64,000 nucleotides of DNA from CALREJ01 sp035547395 (GCA_035547395.1 DASZVA010000010.1:105597-169596), one strand, 5' to 3'. Numbered from the stretch's first letter, positions 23,834 to 32,666 are shown. Numbers and translations: made by a program. The notes: generated by a model not told the origin, from the letters alone.

Positions 23834-25087
23834 TCATCTGCGTCTGCGCGGACCACTGAAGCCGCGGCGGTTCCTTCGGGCACCATGCGCCGGGGCGGAT
23901 GTATCTTTTCCACGCCGATGACTCGTGTCTTGTTGGATGGCCGGCAGAGGCGGGGGCGGCGGCAGATGCGACGGCAATGATTTTCTCTTGAGCTGGGAGC
24001 GGATTAATTTCTCAATCGTGCGGATGCCGCCCGACTGATCGGGCGTGGCAAACGAGATCGCGATGCCCTCGCGTCCCGCCCGCGCGGTTCTTCCGATGCG
24101 GTGCACATAATCGTTGGCGTCATCGGGCAGATCGTAATTAACGACGACCGCGATGCCCGCGACGTCGATACCGCGTGCCGCGATGTCGGTGGCGACCAGC
24201 ACGCGGTACTTGCCGGATTTGAATCCCTCCAGCGCCTCACGTCTTTGGGCAAGTGATCTGTTCGCGTGAATCTCGGCCGCGGTGTGTCCGCTTCTTCGCA
24301 GATTCGCCGTGATTTTCTTGGCGCCGTATTTGGTGCGCGAGAACACGAGCACAGTCCCTTCATGTTCCTGCAGAAGATGTTCGAGCAGCTGCATCTTTTC
24401 GGCTTTCTGCACGATGAAGAGTTCCTGCTGCACCAGTTCCGCCGCCGTGCCGGCGGGGGCCACTTCGATCCTGAGAGGCAGTTTCATCTGTTCGTTTGCC
24501 AGCTGCATGATCTCGTGCGGCATTGTCGCGGAGAAAAGCATCGTCTGACGGTCTTTCGGCACGTGCTCCAAAATCTGTTCGATCTGCGGACGAAATCCCA
24601 TGTCGAGCATGCGGTCGGCTTCGTCGAGCACGAGGATCGAGACTTCTTTCAATGTAATCGTTCTCTGCATCAAATGATCATTGAGACGTCCCGGCGTCGC
24701 GATCACGATCCGTGGATTTCTGCGGATCATGTCTTTCTGCAGATTCATCGATGCGCCGCCGACGATTACCGCCGTGCGGATGTTCAATGCGGATGCGAAA
24801 ATTTTCAGCGATTCCTCCACCTGATACGCAAGTTCGCGCGTGGGCAGCACCACGAGGCCGCGCCCGGGTCCGTTTGCCAGGCGCTGCAGCATCGGGATGC
24901 CGAACGCGAACGTTTTGCCGGTGCCCGTCTGCGCGATGCCGACGATATCTTTGCCCTGGATCCCCGCGGGAATGGATTGCTGCTGGATGGGCGTCGGCGT
25001 CGTGAAGCGGCGGTCGTGCAGGATCTGCAGAATGCCCGGATCAATGCCGAGCGTGTCAAAATTCCGGTGCTGACTGTGTTCGTTCAT
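23834..25087 (-). CDS. DEAD-box RNA helicase (RhlE-like)
   Basis: 417 residues. Q motif TTPTPIQQQSIPAG, motif I AQTGTGKT, Ia PTRELAYQ, Ib TPGRL, II DEADRML, III SAT, IV VLVFSRTK, V ATDIAARGID and VI HRIGRTARAG are all present. A short basic tail (RRGKDTSAPAHGARRNRRGF) probably aids RNA binding. It unwinds RNA duplexes, typically in ribosome assembly or decay. TATACT on its strand about 30 nt upstream is a probable -10. Confidence 0.95.
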   Translation of the reverse strand: MNEHSQHRNFDTLGIDPGILQILHDRRFTTPTPIQQQSIPAGIQGKDIVGIAQTGTGKTFAFGIPMLQRLANGPGRGLVVLPTRELAYQVEESLKIFASALNIRTAVIVGGASMNLQKDMIRRNPRIVIATPGRLNDHLMQRTITLKEVSILVLDEADRMLDMGFRPQIEQILEHVPKDRQTMLFSATMPHEIMQLANEQMKLPLRIEVAPAGTAAELVQQELFIVQKAEKMQLLEHLLQEHEGTVLVFSRTKYGAKKITANLRRSGHTAAEIHANRSLAQRREALEGFKSGKYRVLVATDIAARGIDVAGIAVVVNYDLPDDANDYVHRIGRTARAGREGIAISFATPDQSGGIRTIEKLIRSQLKRKSLPSHLPPPPPLPAIQQDTSHRRGKDTSAPAHGARRNRRGFSGPRRRR

Positions 25088-25186
25088 CTCTTGGAAAATG
25101 CAAATAATGAGCGTTCAGTATAGCTGCTTCAATGCCTGAAAGATACGCAGATGTGCAGGGAATCAAGCCGGATGTATAAACGCCCC

Positions 25187-25214
25187 TAGACTTCCTTTGC
25201 GGTCGTTTTATCAT
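25187..25214 (+). promoter_or_regulatory. Leaderless promoter
   Basis: TAGACT (25187-25192), a 16-nt spacer and TATCAT (25209-25214), ending 7 nt before the ATG at 25222. It excludes the in-frame ATG at 25213, which overlaps the -10. Confidence 0.65.
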
Positions 25215-25221
25215 GGGCGAT

Positions 25222-25626
25222 ATGGATAAGCGTCCTGTGGGTGTCGGCCGGTTGATTGCATTTGCAGGCTTGATTCTGCTCGCCGCCTGCAGTCGCGGTG
25301 GCAACGCGACGGCTGATCATCCGTCTGCTCCCGCGCTCAATACACCCGCGTTCTCCGCGGATCTCCAGGCCCAGCAGTCGGCGCTCAACATGGTGATGAA
25401 CCAAAAAGATGTGCAGGCATGGCTGTCCTATTATGCAAAGAAAACGGCCGCGCCGTATCAGTCGCCGGTCGTCAAAGTGGATCATCGTGAACAGAATGAC
25501 TATATCGTGCACGTCTATGAACAATTGCAGGACGGCCAAACGTCGACGTTTGGCTGGTACCGCATCAATATCGTGACGGGATCGCTGCAAAAATTCCAGC
25601 AGTCATCGAGCGCGTCGTCGCATTAA
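25222..25626 (+). CDS. Small lipoprotein
   Basis: 134 residues. Lipoprotein signal with lipobox LLAAC (about residues 19-23), then a small alpha/beta domain (DVQAWLSYYAKKTAAPYQSP, NDYIVHVYEQLQDGQTSTFGWYRINIVTG) like NTF2- or cystatin-type folds. It ends Ser-rich. Its stop abuts the stop of the convergent phosphatase. Function unknown. Confidence 0.75.
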   Translation: MDKRPVGVGRLIAFAGLILLAACSRGGNATADHPSAPALNTPAFSADLQAQQSALNMVMNQKDVQAWLSYYAKKTAAPYQSPVVKVDHREQNDYIVHVYEQLQDGQTSTFGWYRINIVTGSLQKFQQSSSASSH

Positions 25627-26286
25627 TTATTTATTGAGTTTTCTCAGTTCCGCGTTCTGCAACGGCGGCAGCTCGCGATGCTGCGACGGATCCATTCCTC
25701 TGAAAGATGTTTCCAGAATCTGCAGCGGATCGCCGTGGCCGGACAGAATGATGCATGCATCACAGTATGTATCCTCAAGCATCTGAAGCAGTTGTTCCTG
25801 GCGCTGAAGGACAGATACGACGCTTTCAACATTGTGAGACGTATGTTCCGGATCCAGCGCATCCAGTGCCCAGACGCGTTCGTAGTTATCTGATAATCCG
25901 CCGTCGAAGTCACCGAAATAGCGTTCACGTAATGCGTTGCGAACCAAGGCATGCGGTGGCGTGTCTTGAGCGGATTCAATTGAACGATAAGTGATATTGG
26001 TCGTCTCGGCGGCGCGTTTGAAGGGTGATGAGACGAGGACAATGCGCATGTCGCCGAATACCTTTAATTGCAGTGCGTCACGAATGGATTGGGTCACTTG
26101 GTCGCGTCCTTTTTGTGTCAGACCGTACTGTTCTTTTTCACCTTCTTCCGGATGACTCACGATGAGTTTTTGTTCATTGGGAATGCTGTGCCCATGACGC
26201 AAGGCGTAATAGGTGTTCTCCAGCGATTCATTCGCGAGTGACATAGATATACGGAAAAAGGAGGCCATCGTACTCATATCTTTCAT
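25627..26286 (-). CDS. Histidine phosphatase (phosphoglycerate-mutase superfamily)
   Basis: 219 residues. The catalytic N-terminal motif is YALRHGHS (RHG), a distal Arg/acid segment is SSPFKRAAETT, and the second His motif is ILSGHGDPLQIL. Small-molecule or protein phosphatase; substrate unknown. An upstream TAATCT ending 7 nt before the ATG at 26286 fixes the start. Confidence 0.85.
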   Translation of the reverse strand: MKDMSTMASFFRISMSLANESLENTYYALRHGHSIPNEQKLIVSHPEEGEKEQYGLTQKGRDQVTQSIRDALQLKVFGDMRIVLVSSPFKRAAETTNITYRSIESAQDTPPHALVRNALRERYFGDFDGGLSDNYERVWALDALDPEHTSHNVESVVSVLQRQEQLLQMLEDTYCDACIILSGHGDPLQILETSFRGMDPSQHRELPPLQNAELRKLNK

Positions 26287-26293
26287 TCATGCA

Positions 26294-26299
26294 AGATTA
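26294..26299 (-). promoter_or_regulatory. Leaderless-type -10
   Basis: TAATCT on the minus strand, 7 nt before the ATG at 26286, at the very end of the macB-like permease gene. Confidence 0.5.
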
Positions 26300-27529
26300 T
26301 TCGTACCTCAGCGCCTCGATCGGGCGCAGCTTCGCCGCTTTCCAAGCAGGCAGCATGCCGAAGAAGATGCCGACGCCGACTGAGAACAGGAATGCGAGGA
26401 TGACCGATGGGATCGAAATCGTCGCATCAATCGAATAGCGTCCGAGAATAAATGATCCGATGAAGCTGATGAGGATGCCGATCGCTCCGCCGAGGATGCT
26501 GAGTGCTGTCGACTCGACGAGGAACTGAAGCAGGATGTCGCGCTTCTTGGCGCCGATGGCTTTGCGGATGCCGATCTCGCGCGTGCGCTCGGTGACCGAC
26601 ACCAGCATGATGTTCATGACGCCGATCCCGCCGACAAACAAGCTGATCGCCGCGATTCCGCCGAGCAGCAGCGTGAAAATGCCCGTCACCTGATCGAGCG
26701 TCTGCACGGCGTCCGCCTGGTTCAGCACGGTGAAGTCTTCTTTCGTGACGTCGGTGATGCGATGCGCGTTCATAAGCACGGCCGTGATCGTCGCCTGCGC
26801 GGTGCTCATGTCCGCGGCGTTTGCAACCGAGACGCTGATCGAGCTGAGCGTGCTTTGTCCGGTGACGTGCTGCTGCATCGTAGAGAGCGGAATCAAGACG
26901 ACGTTGTCCTGATTCTGAAATCCCGTGCCGCCTTTGCTCTGCATCACGCCGATGACGGTGAAGAGATTGGATCCGATGCGGATGCTCTGGCCGATCGGCG
27001 CGGGATCACTGGGAAACAGCGTCGTCACCACCTGCGAGCCCAGGACCGCGACGCGATCCATGCTCGCGATATCCTGCTGATTGATGAAGCGTCCGATCTG
27101 CAGCGGGGAATTGCGTACCGTTACATAATCGGGAACCGTGCCGATGACGCTCGCATTCGTATTCTGACTGCCGGCGATGATCTGTTCGTTGCTTCGCATC
27201 TCCGGTTCGACGCCGCTGAGTCCCGTGACCTGCTGCTCGATCGCGGTTGCGTCCGTGGATTTGAGCGTCGCTCCTCCGCCCCCGCCGCCGCCTCCAAAAC
27301 GCACGTTGCCCTGATTTGAGCCGCCCGGGGAAATTGTCAGCAGATTTGTCCCCAAACTCTGAATGCGCTGCGTGACGCCGCGCTGCGCGCCCTGGCCGAT
27401 CGCGACCATCAGCACCACCGACGCGACACCGATGATGATGCCGAGCATCGTGAGCATCGATCGCATTTTGTTGCTGCCGATCGCGCCGAGCGCGTTTCTG
27501 ATGTTCTCAATGATGTTCATTGGTTTCAT
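26297..27529 (-). CDS. MacB-type ABC transporter permease
   Basis: 410 residues: helix 1 (MRSMLTMLGIIIGVASVVLMVAIG), a large extracytoplasmic MacB_PCD domain (with GGGGGGGGAT near its start), then FtsX-like helices 2-4 (LLGGIAAISLFVGGIGVMNIML, the cytoplasmic TREIGIRKAIGAKKRDIL, and SILGGAIGILISF). A mechanotransmission permease rather than a true channel. It overlaps the ATPase gene by 23 nt. Confidence 0.92.
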   Translation of the reverse strand: MKPMNIIENIRNALGAIGSNKMRSMLTMLGIIIGVASVVLMVAIGQGAQRGVTQRIQSLGTNLLTISPGGSNQGNVRFGGGGGGGGATLKSTDATAIEQQVTGLSGVEPEMRSNEQIIAGSQNTNASVIGTVPDYVTVRNSPLQIGRFINQQDIASMDRVAVLGSQVVTTLFPSDPAPIGQSIRIGSNLFTVIGVMQSKGGTGFQNQDNVVLIPLSTMQQHVTGQSTLSSISVSVANAADMSTAQATITAVLMNAHRITDVTKEDFTVLNQADAVQTLDQVTGIFTLLLGGIAAISLFVGGIGVMNIMLVSVTERTREIGIRKAIGAKKRDILLQFLVESTALSILGGAIGILISFIGSFILGRYSIDATISIPSVILAFLFSVGVGIFFGMLPAWKAAKLRPIEALRYE

Positions 27530-28190
27530 TTCGGAAAATCAATCCATCCTGAATGTGAATGGTGCGCTGCGCGTGTTCAGCCACGGACGGTTCGTGCGTG
27601 ACCATGACGATCGTTTTGCCATCGCGGTTGAGTTCATTGAAGATGTTCATCACTTCTTCGCCGGTCTTGCTGTCGAGCGCGCCCGTCGGTTCGTCCGCCA
27701 GAATGATCGCCGGGTTCATCGCAAGAGCTCTGGCGATCGCCACTCTCTGCTGCTGTCCGCCGGAGAGTTCGTTCGGGTTGTGCGACATGCGTTCACCGAG
27801 CCCGACGGTGTGCAGTGCCTCGCGCGCTCGCTGCTCAGCTTCCAACCGATGCACGCCCTGATACAGCATCGGCTGCATCACTTGCCGCAGCGCGTCCATG
27901 CGCGGAAGTAAGTTGAATGCCTGGAACACGAAACCGATGCGTCGGCTGCGCACCTCCGCCTGCTCATTCTCATCCAGCGTCGCGACTTCCTTACTCTCCA
28001 GCAGATACGATCCGGATGTCGGTGTGTCGAGCAGACCGATGATGTTCATGAGCGTCGACTTGCCGGATCCCGACGGCCCCATGATCGAGACGAATTCGCC
28101 GGGCTGGATGTGCAGACTGACGCCCTTCAGCACGACCAGTTTGTTTGTGCCGAGGGGATACGCTTTGGTGATGTCGCGCAGGTGAATCAT
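27507..28190 (-). CDS. MacB/LolD-type ABC ATPase
   Basis: 227 residues. Walker A MGPSGSGKSTL, Q-loop VFQAFNLLPRM, signature LSGGQQQRVAIARAL, Walker B AIILADEPTGALD and switch His VTHEPS. It drives the MacB-type permease encoded next, using the MacA-like protein upstream as a partner; a separate ATPase and permease is the Gram-positive/CPR arrangement. Confidence 0.93.
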   Translation of the reverse strand: MIHLRDITKAYPLGTNKLVVLKGVSLHIQPGEFVSIMGPSGSGKSTLMNIIGLLDTPTSGSYLLESKEVATLDENEQAEVRSRRIGFVFQAFNLLPRMDALRQVMQPMLYQGVHRLEAEQRAREALHTVGLGERMSHNPNELSGGQQQRVAIARALAMNPAIILADEPTGALDSKTGEEVMNIFNELNRDGKTIVMVTHEPSVAEHAQRTIHIQDGLIFRNETNEHH

Positions 28191-28211
28191 GAGGAAGAAT
28201 CGTGAGGAGAA

Positions 28212-30281
28212 TTATCCGCCGCCGCCTCTGAAGCCGCCTCCTCCGCCTCCTCTCGTGAACGTCGCGCCGCCGCCGAAACCGCCCCCTCCGCCCAAGCGGA
28301 AGATCTGCGCGTTGGGATTCTGGCCGTTGCTGCTCGTCTGGTACTGCGAGATATTGAGCGACTGAATCTGCTGTCCTTCCGTCAGACCTGATGTGATTTC
28401 GGTGTACTGGCCATCCGTCGCACCGGTCTTCACGGGAACCAGCTGCCCGCTCGAAAGCCGCACCGACGCGTTGCTTCCGTTCCACTGCAGTGCGAGGTTC
28501 GGCACGGCGAGGACGTTCTGCGCGCTCGCGGTCGTGATCGTCACCGTTGCCGTCATGCCCGACAGGATCGTCATGTTGTCCGGTGTCGGCAGTTTGATCG
28601 CGACGTTGTACGACACGACGCCCGACTGTTGCACGGGAGTGGAATCGATGGAATCGACGCTGCCCTGGAACGTCTTTCCGGGAATCGCGTCGAACGCGAT
28701 GATTGCCGGCATGCCCGCTTTCACGTTTACGACGTCCACCTGATCAAGCGGTACCGTCACCACGGTCGTGCCGGTGTTCTGGATCTCGAGCATCTCGGTG
28801 GTGTTTCCCGTGTCGAGCAGGTTGTCGCCGACTTTGTAATCGAGGTGGCTGATCGTGCCGTCGAAGGGCGCGACGAGTTCGTAATTCTCGAGGGATTTTT
28901 CGGTGCTTTGCAGCGACGTCACAGATTGCGCGATCGCGTTCTGCTTGAGCGCGATCTGCACGTCGAGATCGGTGTTGGTCGAGTTGGCGTTGAGCTGCTG
29001 AGCCTTGTAGGCGTTCTGCGCCTGATCAACCGCCTGCTGTTGCTGCGTGAGCGTCGCGGGATTGGACGTCTGCAGTTCCTTCAGATTTTCCTGCGCCGTC
29101 GTCAGATCGTTCTGCGCCGTCGTCACCGCGTCTTCCGCCGCCTTGAGCGTCACGCTCGGAATGCCGCCATTACTTGACGTCGCGGCGAGATCCGCCTGCG
29201 CCGTTTCCACCTGGGAAACCAGACTGGATGCCGATGAAATGTTTCCGCTCACGGTTGATCGGCTGGTATTCACATCGCTCGCGGTGAAATTCGATGTGTC
29301 GACGGTCGCGCCCTGCATCATCGAATACGTGTCCTCTCCGAGCATGTAGATGTCTTTCGCGAGCGTGTCCGCGTCGGCGAGCGCTTTCACCAGCGTCTCG
29401 GGATCCTGCTGCGTCGCGAGCGAGGATCCGTAATTTTGATGCATCGCATTCGCCGCGTTGATGGCGTTCAGATAATCGTTCTTCACGGTGCGCGCGAGAT
29501 TCGGATCGTTGTACAGAAGATTGTCGATGGTGAGGTCGTAATTTCCCTGCGTCGGGCGCGCGGCGGTGCCACGGGTGAGAATGCTGTAGAAGGAATCGAG
29601 TAGTTTGTCGGATGTGGAAAGAGACGTCTGCGCGGTGGTCGCGAGCGTGAGGATCTCCGAGCTCTTCGCCTTGGTCAGATTCAGCTGCGCCTGCGTGAGC
29701 GCGGTCTGTTTTTCCTGCACGGCGCGCTGCGCGGACGCCAGATCGGACGGGAGCTTCTGCTGCGTGACCGCGAGATTGTTCTGCGCCTGCGTCAGTTGCT
29801 GCTGCGATTGCGTGAGTGAATTCTGTGCGCTCTGGATCTGTCCGTTCTTGTCCGCCTCGAGCTGCTTGAGCTGCAGCTCCGCCGCCGAGATCGAGAGCTG
29901 CTGCTGGCGGATCTGCGCCTGCACGCTCGCATCATCAAGCTTGGCGATGACGTCGCCTTTCTTCACGGCGTCTCCCACTTTGAAGTTCACCGCCGTCACG
30001 GTTCCCTTTTGATTGAACTGCATCTGCTGTTCGTTCGAGAACGTCACGTTGCCCGTTGCGTTGATCGAGGACGTAATCGTTCTGCGCGCGACCGTCGCGA
30101 TGCTTTGCACGGGCGTTTGCGCCTGCGTCTTCCCCTGCGCGAACGCCATGTATCCGCCGCCGAGCGCAATCGAGAGGATGAGCCCCACCAGATAATTGGA
30201 GAGCGACACTCTGCGCAATTTCTGTTGCAAACTCAGCGGCAGAGAGCTGAACGGATGCCGGATGATTGACAGAAGTTTCAT
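28212..30281 (-). CDS. MacA-like membrane fusion protein with very long coiled coil
   Basis: 689 residues, against about 370 for E. coli MacA. The N-terminal helix (LVGLILSIALGGGYMAFAQG) is followed by a lipoyl half (QKGTVTAVNFKVGDAVKKGD), then a Gln/Ala/Thr-rich region of about 400 residues with repeated QAQNNL/TTAQNDL heptads (the hairpin), the second lipoyl half (VAPFDGTISHLDYKVGDNLLD), barrel domains and a Gly-rich tail (GGGGGFGGGATFTRGGGG). The hairpin is far longer than needed to reach an outer-membrane channel in known pumps. It lies between the LGI protein and the MacB ATPase. Confidence 0.88.
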   Translation of the reverse strand: MKLLSIIRHPFSSLPLSLQQKLRRVSLSNYLVGLILSIALGGGYMAFAQGKTQAQTPVQSIATVARRTITSSINATGNVTFSNEQQMQFNQKGTVTAVNFKVGDAVKKGDVIAKLDDASVQAQIRQQQLSISAAELQLKQLEADKNGQIQSAQNSLTQSQQQLTQAQNNLAVTQQKLPSDLASAQRAVQEKQTALTQAQLNLTKAKSSEILTLATTAQTSLSTSDKLLDSFYSILTRGTAARPTQGNYDLTIDNLLYNDPNLARTVKNDYLNAINAANAMHQNYGSSLATQQDPETLVKALADADTLAKDIYMLGEDTYSMMQGATVDTSNFTASDVNTSRSTVSGNISSASSLVSQVETAQADLAATSSNGGIPSVTLKAAEDAVTTAQNDLTTAQENLKELQTSNPATLTQQQQAVDQAQNAYKAQQLNANSTNTDLDVQIALKQNAIAQSVTSLQSTEKSLENYELVAPFDGTISHLDYKVGDNLLDTGNTTEMLEIQNTGTTVVTVPLDQVDVVNVKAGMPAIIAFDAIPGKTFQGSVDSIDSTPVQQSGVVSYNVAIKLPTPDNMTILSGMTATVTITTASAQNVLAVPNLALQWNGSNASVRLSSGQLVPVKTGATDGQYTEITSGLTEGQQIQSLNISQYQTSSNGQNPNAQIFRLGGGGGFGGGATFTRGGGGGGFRGGGG

Positions 30282-30309
30282 AGGATCTGAAAGAAAAGTG
30301 AAACGCGCA

Positions 30310-30681
30310 TCAGGACGCGGAAGATATGGAAGACGATGATGGTGATCCGTTTCCATGCGGATGCGTGCCGCTGCCGCTTACGCCGACATTCGTTCCGCTT
30401 CCGGTTCTCTGACCGCCTCCGAACGTTGTGCCGTTTTCCTGCATGATCTGCTGGATCGTTTTGCCGCTCTGCAGTTCCTTCTGCAATTGGTCCTGGCTGA
30501 TGCCGAGACGCTGCGAGAGGCGCGCGAGATTCGGCGTGCCGTTTTGGCCGAATCCGCCGCCGCGCGCGTATGCACCTTGTGCGCTTACCGGGTGGATCAG
30601 ATGATTCACGCCGGAAAAAAGCGCGAGGACAACAAGTCCGGATGCGACTCCCAATCCAAAAGAACCGAAACGGATTTTCAT
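30310..30681 (-). CDS. Exported protein with LGI-QLQ helical motif, first gene of the macAB operon
   Basis: 123 residues from ATG 30681. Signal/anchor (FGLGVASGLVVLALFSGVNH), then RLGISQDQLQKELQSGKTIQ, the same motif as in the protein at 20802, and a Gly/Ser tail (GNGSPSSSSISSAS). It heads the operon with the MacA- and MacB-like genes. Its promoter has the TCTTAA box pair. A ligand-binding or modulator role for the pump or sensor is inference. Confidence 0.8.
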   Translation of the reverse strand: MKIRFGSFGLGVASGLVVLALFSGVNHLIHPVSAQGAYARGGGFGQNGTPNLARLSQRLGISQDQLQKELQSGKTIQQIMQENGTTFGGGQRTGSGTNVGVSGSGTHPHGNGSPSSSSISSAS

Positions 30682-30708
30682 AGCAGCAAAAACAGAAAAT
30701 ACGCTCTT

Positions 30709-30742
30709 AGTATAGAGGAAGCAGATTAAGAAGAATTTAAGA
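30709..30742 (-). promoter_or_regulatory. Response-regulator boxes and -10 of the macAB operon
   Basis: On the minus strand: TCTTAA (30742-30737), 5 nt, TCTTAA (30731-30726), 11 nt, then TATACT (30714-30709). The leader before ATG 30681 is about 20 nt. Confidence 0.8.
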
Positions 30743-30827
30743 ACAGAATCCGGAAAAGAATGCAAGAATCCTTGCCTGTTTCAGGAAAACGATGCCGGAC
30801 AATCTGCCCTTTTGCATCTGCTTGCGA

Positions 30828-30833
30828 TATGAT
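30828..30833 (+). promoter_or_regulatory. Leaderless-type -10
   Basis: TATGAT ends 6 nt before the ATG at 30840 and argues against an in-frame start at 30792. Confidence 0.55.
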
Positions 30834-30839
30834 AGCGAC

Positions 30840-31307
30840 ATGCGCATCGATCTCACTTTCGAACAATGTGAAGACATTCTCAAGCAGCAGCACTACGGAC
30901 ATCTTGGTTGCTGCATGGACGGCGAACCGTATGTCGTACCCGCGACGTACGTCTATAAATACGGGTATCTCTACAGCTTCACGCACGACGGACAAAAAAT
31001 CGCGATGATGCGCAAACATCCGTCGGTCTGTCTGCAGGTCGAGTGCGTGCGCAGCGGATATGATTGGGAGAGCGTCATTTGTTGGGGAAAATTTGAAGAA
31101 ATCACCGATGAACAAGAGAGGCATGAAATAGAGCTTCTTCTCGCAGATCAATACGCGAAGGTCACGACCGAGAGCGATGAGCTGCCCGTCTCGCCGCTCA
31201 TCCAGGAGCTCAACGAACAGAAAAAAGACGACGTGAAAAAGAGCGTCGTCTATCGCATCAACATTCAGAAGACGACCGGGAAAGCGGAGAGGCCGAAGAA
31301 GTCATAA
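30840..31307 (+). CDS. Pyridoxamine 5'-phosphate oxidase-like FMN-binding protein
   Basis: 155 residues. A split-barrel flavin fold: HYGHLGCCMDGEPYVVPATY, YLYSFTHDGQKIAMMRKHP, VCLQVECVRSGYDWESVICW. This resembles the NimA/heme-iron utilisation branch (FMN-binding, one domain). Redox substrate unknown. It is transcribed alone and ends at a bidirectional terminator. Confidence 0.85.
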   Translation: MRIDLTFEQCEDILKQQHYGHLGCCMDGEPYVVPATYVYKYGYLYSFTHDGQKIAMMRKHPSVCLQVECVRSGYDWESVICWGKFEEITDEQERHEIELLLADQYAKVTTESDELPVSPLIQELNEQKKDDVKKSVVYRINIQKTTGKAERPKKS

Positions 31308-31311
31308 GTTG

Positions 31312-31347
31312 AAAAAGTCCGCTCCCGTTTTGGATGGCGGACTTTTT
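31312..31347. terminator. Bidirectional terminator
   Basis: AAAAAGTCCGC (312-322) pairs with GCGGACTTTTT (337-347). A/T runs on both sides serve the convergent genes on each strand. Confidence 0.92.
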
Positions 31348-31374
31348 CTGTTACCCCTTCCGATCGATGCGACG

Positions 31375-32577
31375 TTAAAAATCGTACGCCTCTTCGCCGT
31401 GCAGCATGCGGTCCAGGCTTTCCTGCTCCTCTTTGAGATTTACTTTCAGAGACATGAACATCTGAATGATATTGAGAAGCACCCATGTTCCGACGAACGC
31501 GAAGACGACGGCGATGGTCGTGCCTTCCAGGTTGGCGATGAATTGGTGCGTGTTTCCCTCCAGCAACCCCGACACTCCGCCGACGGATTTGGCGGCGAAG
31601 ACGCCCGTCAGAATCGATCCGATCACGCCGCCGATTCCGTGGCATCCCCACACGTCGAGCGCGTCATCCCACTGCATCCATGCCCGGAACTTCATCGCGC
31701 AGAAGCAGCCGAGCGTCGCCGCAATGCCGATGATGAGCGATCCCATCGGCGTCACGTAACCGGCTGCGGGCGTGACCGCGACAAGGCCGGCGACGGCACC
31801 CGTGAGAGCGCCCACGATGCTCGGGCGCTTGTCGACGATCCACGAGAGCAGAAGCCACGCGACCATCGCCATGGCGGGTGCGACCTGCGTATTCACGAAC
31901 GCCGCCGCCGCCTGACCGTTCGCAGCCAAGGCGCTGCCCGCGTTGAATCCGTACCATCCGAACCAAAGCAGCGCGACACCGAGCGCGACGAATGGAATGT
32001 TGTGCGCCTTCTGTTCCATGCTCTTGCGCTTCCCGAGCACGAAGACCGATGCCAATGCCGCAAAGCCGGAGCTAATGTGCACGACGGTTCCTCCCGCGAA
32101 ATCGATCGCGCCGATCTTGGAAATGAAACCGCCGCCCCAGACCCAGTGCGCCAGCGGCGCGTAAATCACGATGCTCCAGAGCGTGAGGAAAATCAGATAA
32201 CTTTTGAAGTTCATGCGGTCGACGAATGCGCCCGTGATGAGCGCCGGCGTGATGACCGCGAACATCAGCTGAAAGACAAAGAAGGCGAGGAACGGAACGG
32301 TCGTGCCGTAGCTTGTCGACGGATCAAGTCCGACGCCCTTCATCCACGCGTAATCGAGTCCGCCGATGAATCCGCCGTGATCCGGACCGAATGCGAGCGA
32401 GAACGTGAGGATCGACCAGACGACCGTCACGATGCCCATCGCGATGAAACTCTGCATGACGACGCTTAAGACGTTCGTGCGCTTCACGAGTCCGCCGTAA
32501 AAGAAGGCGAGGCCCGGCGTCATGATCGCGACGAGCGCCGCACTGATGAGAACGAATGATGTGTCACCGGAATTCAT
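31375..32577 (-). CDS. amt: Ammonium transporter
   Basis: 400 residues, about 11 helices. Family motifs: TPGLAFFYGGLVKRTNVL, DFAGGTVVHISSGFAALA (signature with the first pore His), WFGWYGFNAGSALAANG, and the second pore His in DVWGCHGIGGVIGSILTG. Imports ammonium. Here no glnB/glnK gene follows, so the usual PII gate is not linked. It lies downstream of glnA on the same strand. Confidence 0.95.
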   Translation of the reverse strand: MNSGDTSFVLISAALVAIMTPGLAFFYGGLVKRTNVLSVVMQSFIAMGIVTVVWSILTFSLAFGPDHGGFIGGLDYAWMKGVGLDPSTSYGTTVPFLAFFVFQLMFAVITPALITGAFVDRMNFKSYLIFLTLWSIVIYAPLAHWVWGGGFISKIGAIDFAGGTVVHISSGFAALASVFVLGKRKSMEQKAHNIPFVALGVALLWFGWYGFNAGSALAANGQAAAAFVNTQVAPAMAMVAWLLLSWIVDKRPSIVGALTGAVAGLVAVTPAAGYVTPMGSLIIGIAATLGCFCAMKFRAWMQWDDALDVWGCHGIGGVIGSILTGVFAAKSVGGVSGLLEGNTHQFIANLEGTTIAVVFAFVGTWVLLNIIQMFMSLKVNLKEEQESLDRMLHGEEAYDF

Positions 32578-32582
32578 AGGAG

Positions 32583-32666
32583 AAGTGGTAAGTGGATAGT
32601 GGTAAGTGGTAAGTGATAAGCGATTTGGTCAGTGACTATCCACTAGCCACTGACCACTGGTCACTA
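32583..32666. repeat. Tandem-unit hairpin element
   Basis: Iterated AGTGGTAAGTGGATAGTGG-like units in the left arm (32583-32620) and complementary units in the right (32630-32666); AGTGGATAGT pairs perfectly with ACTATCCACT. It sits between glnA and amt and overlaps the glnA stop codon. Confidence 0.65.
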
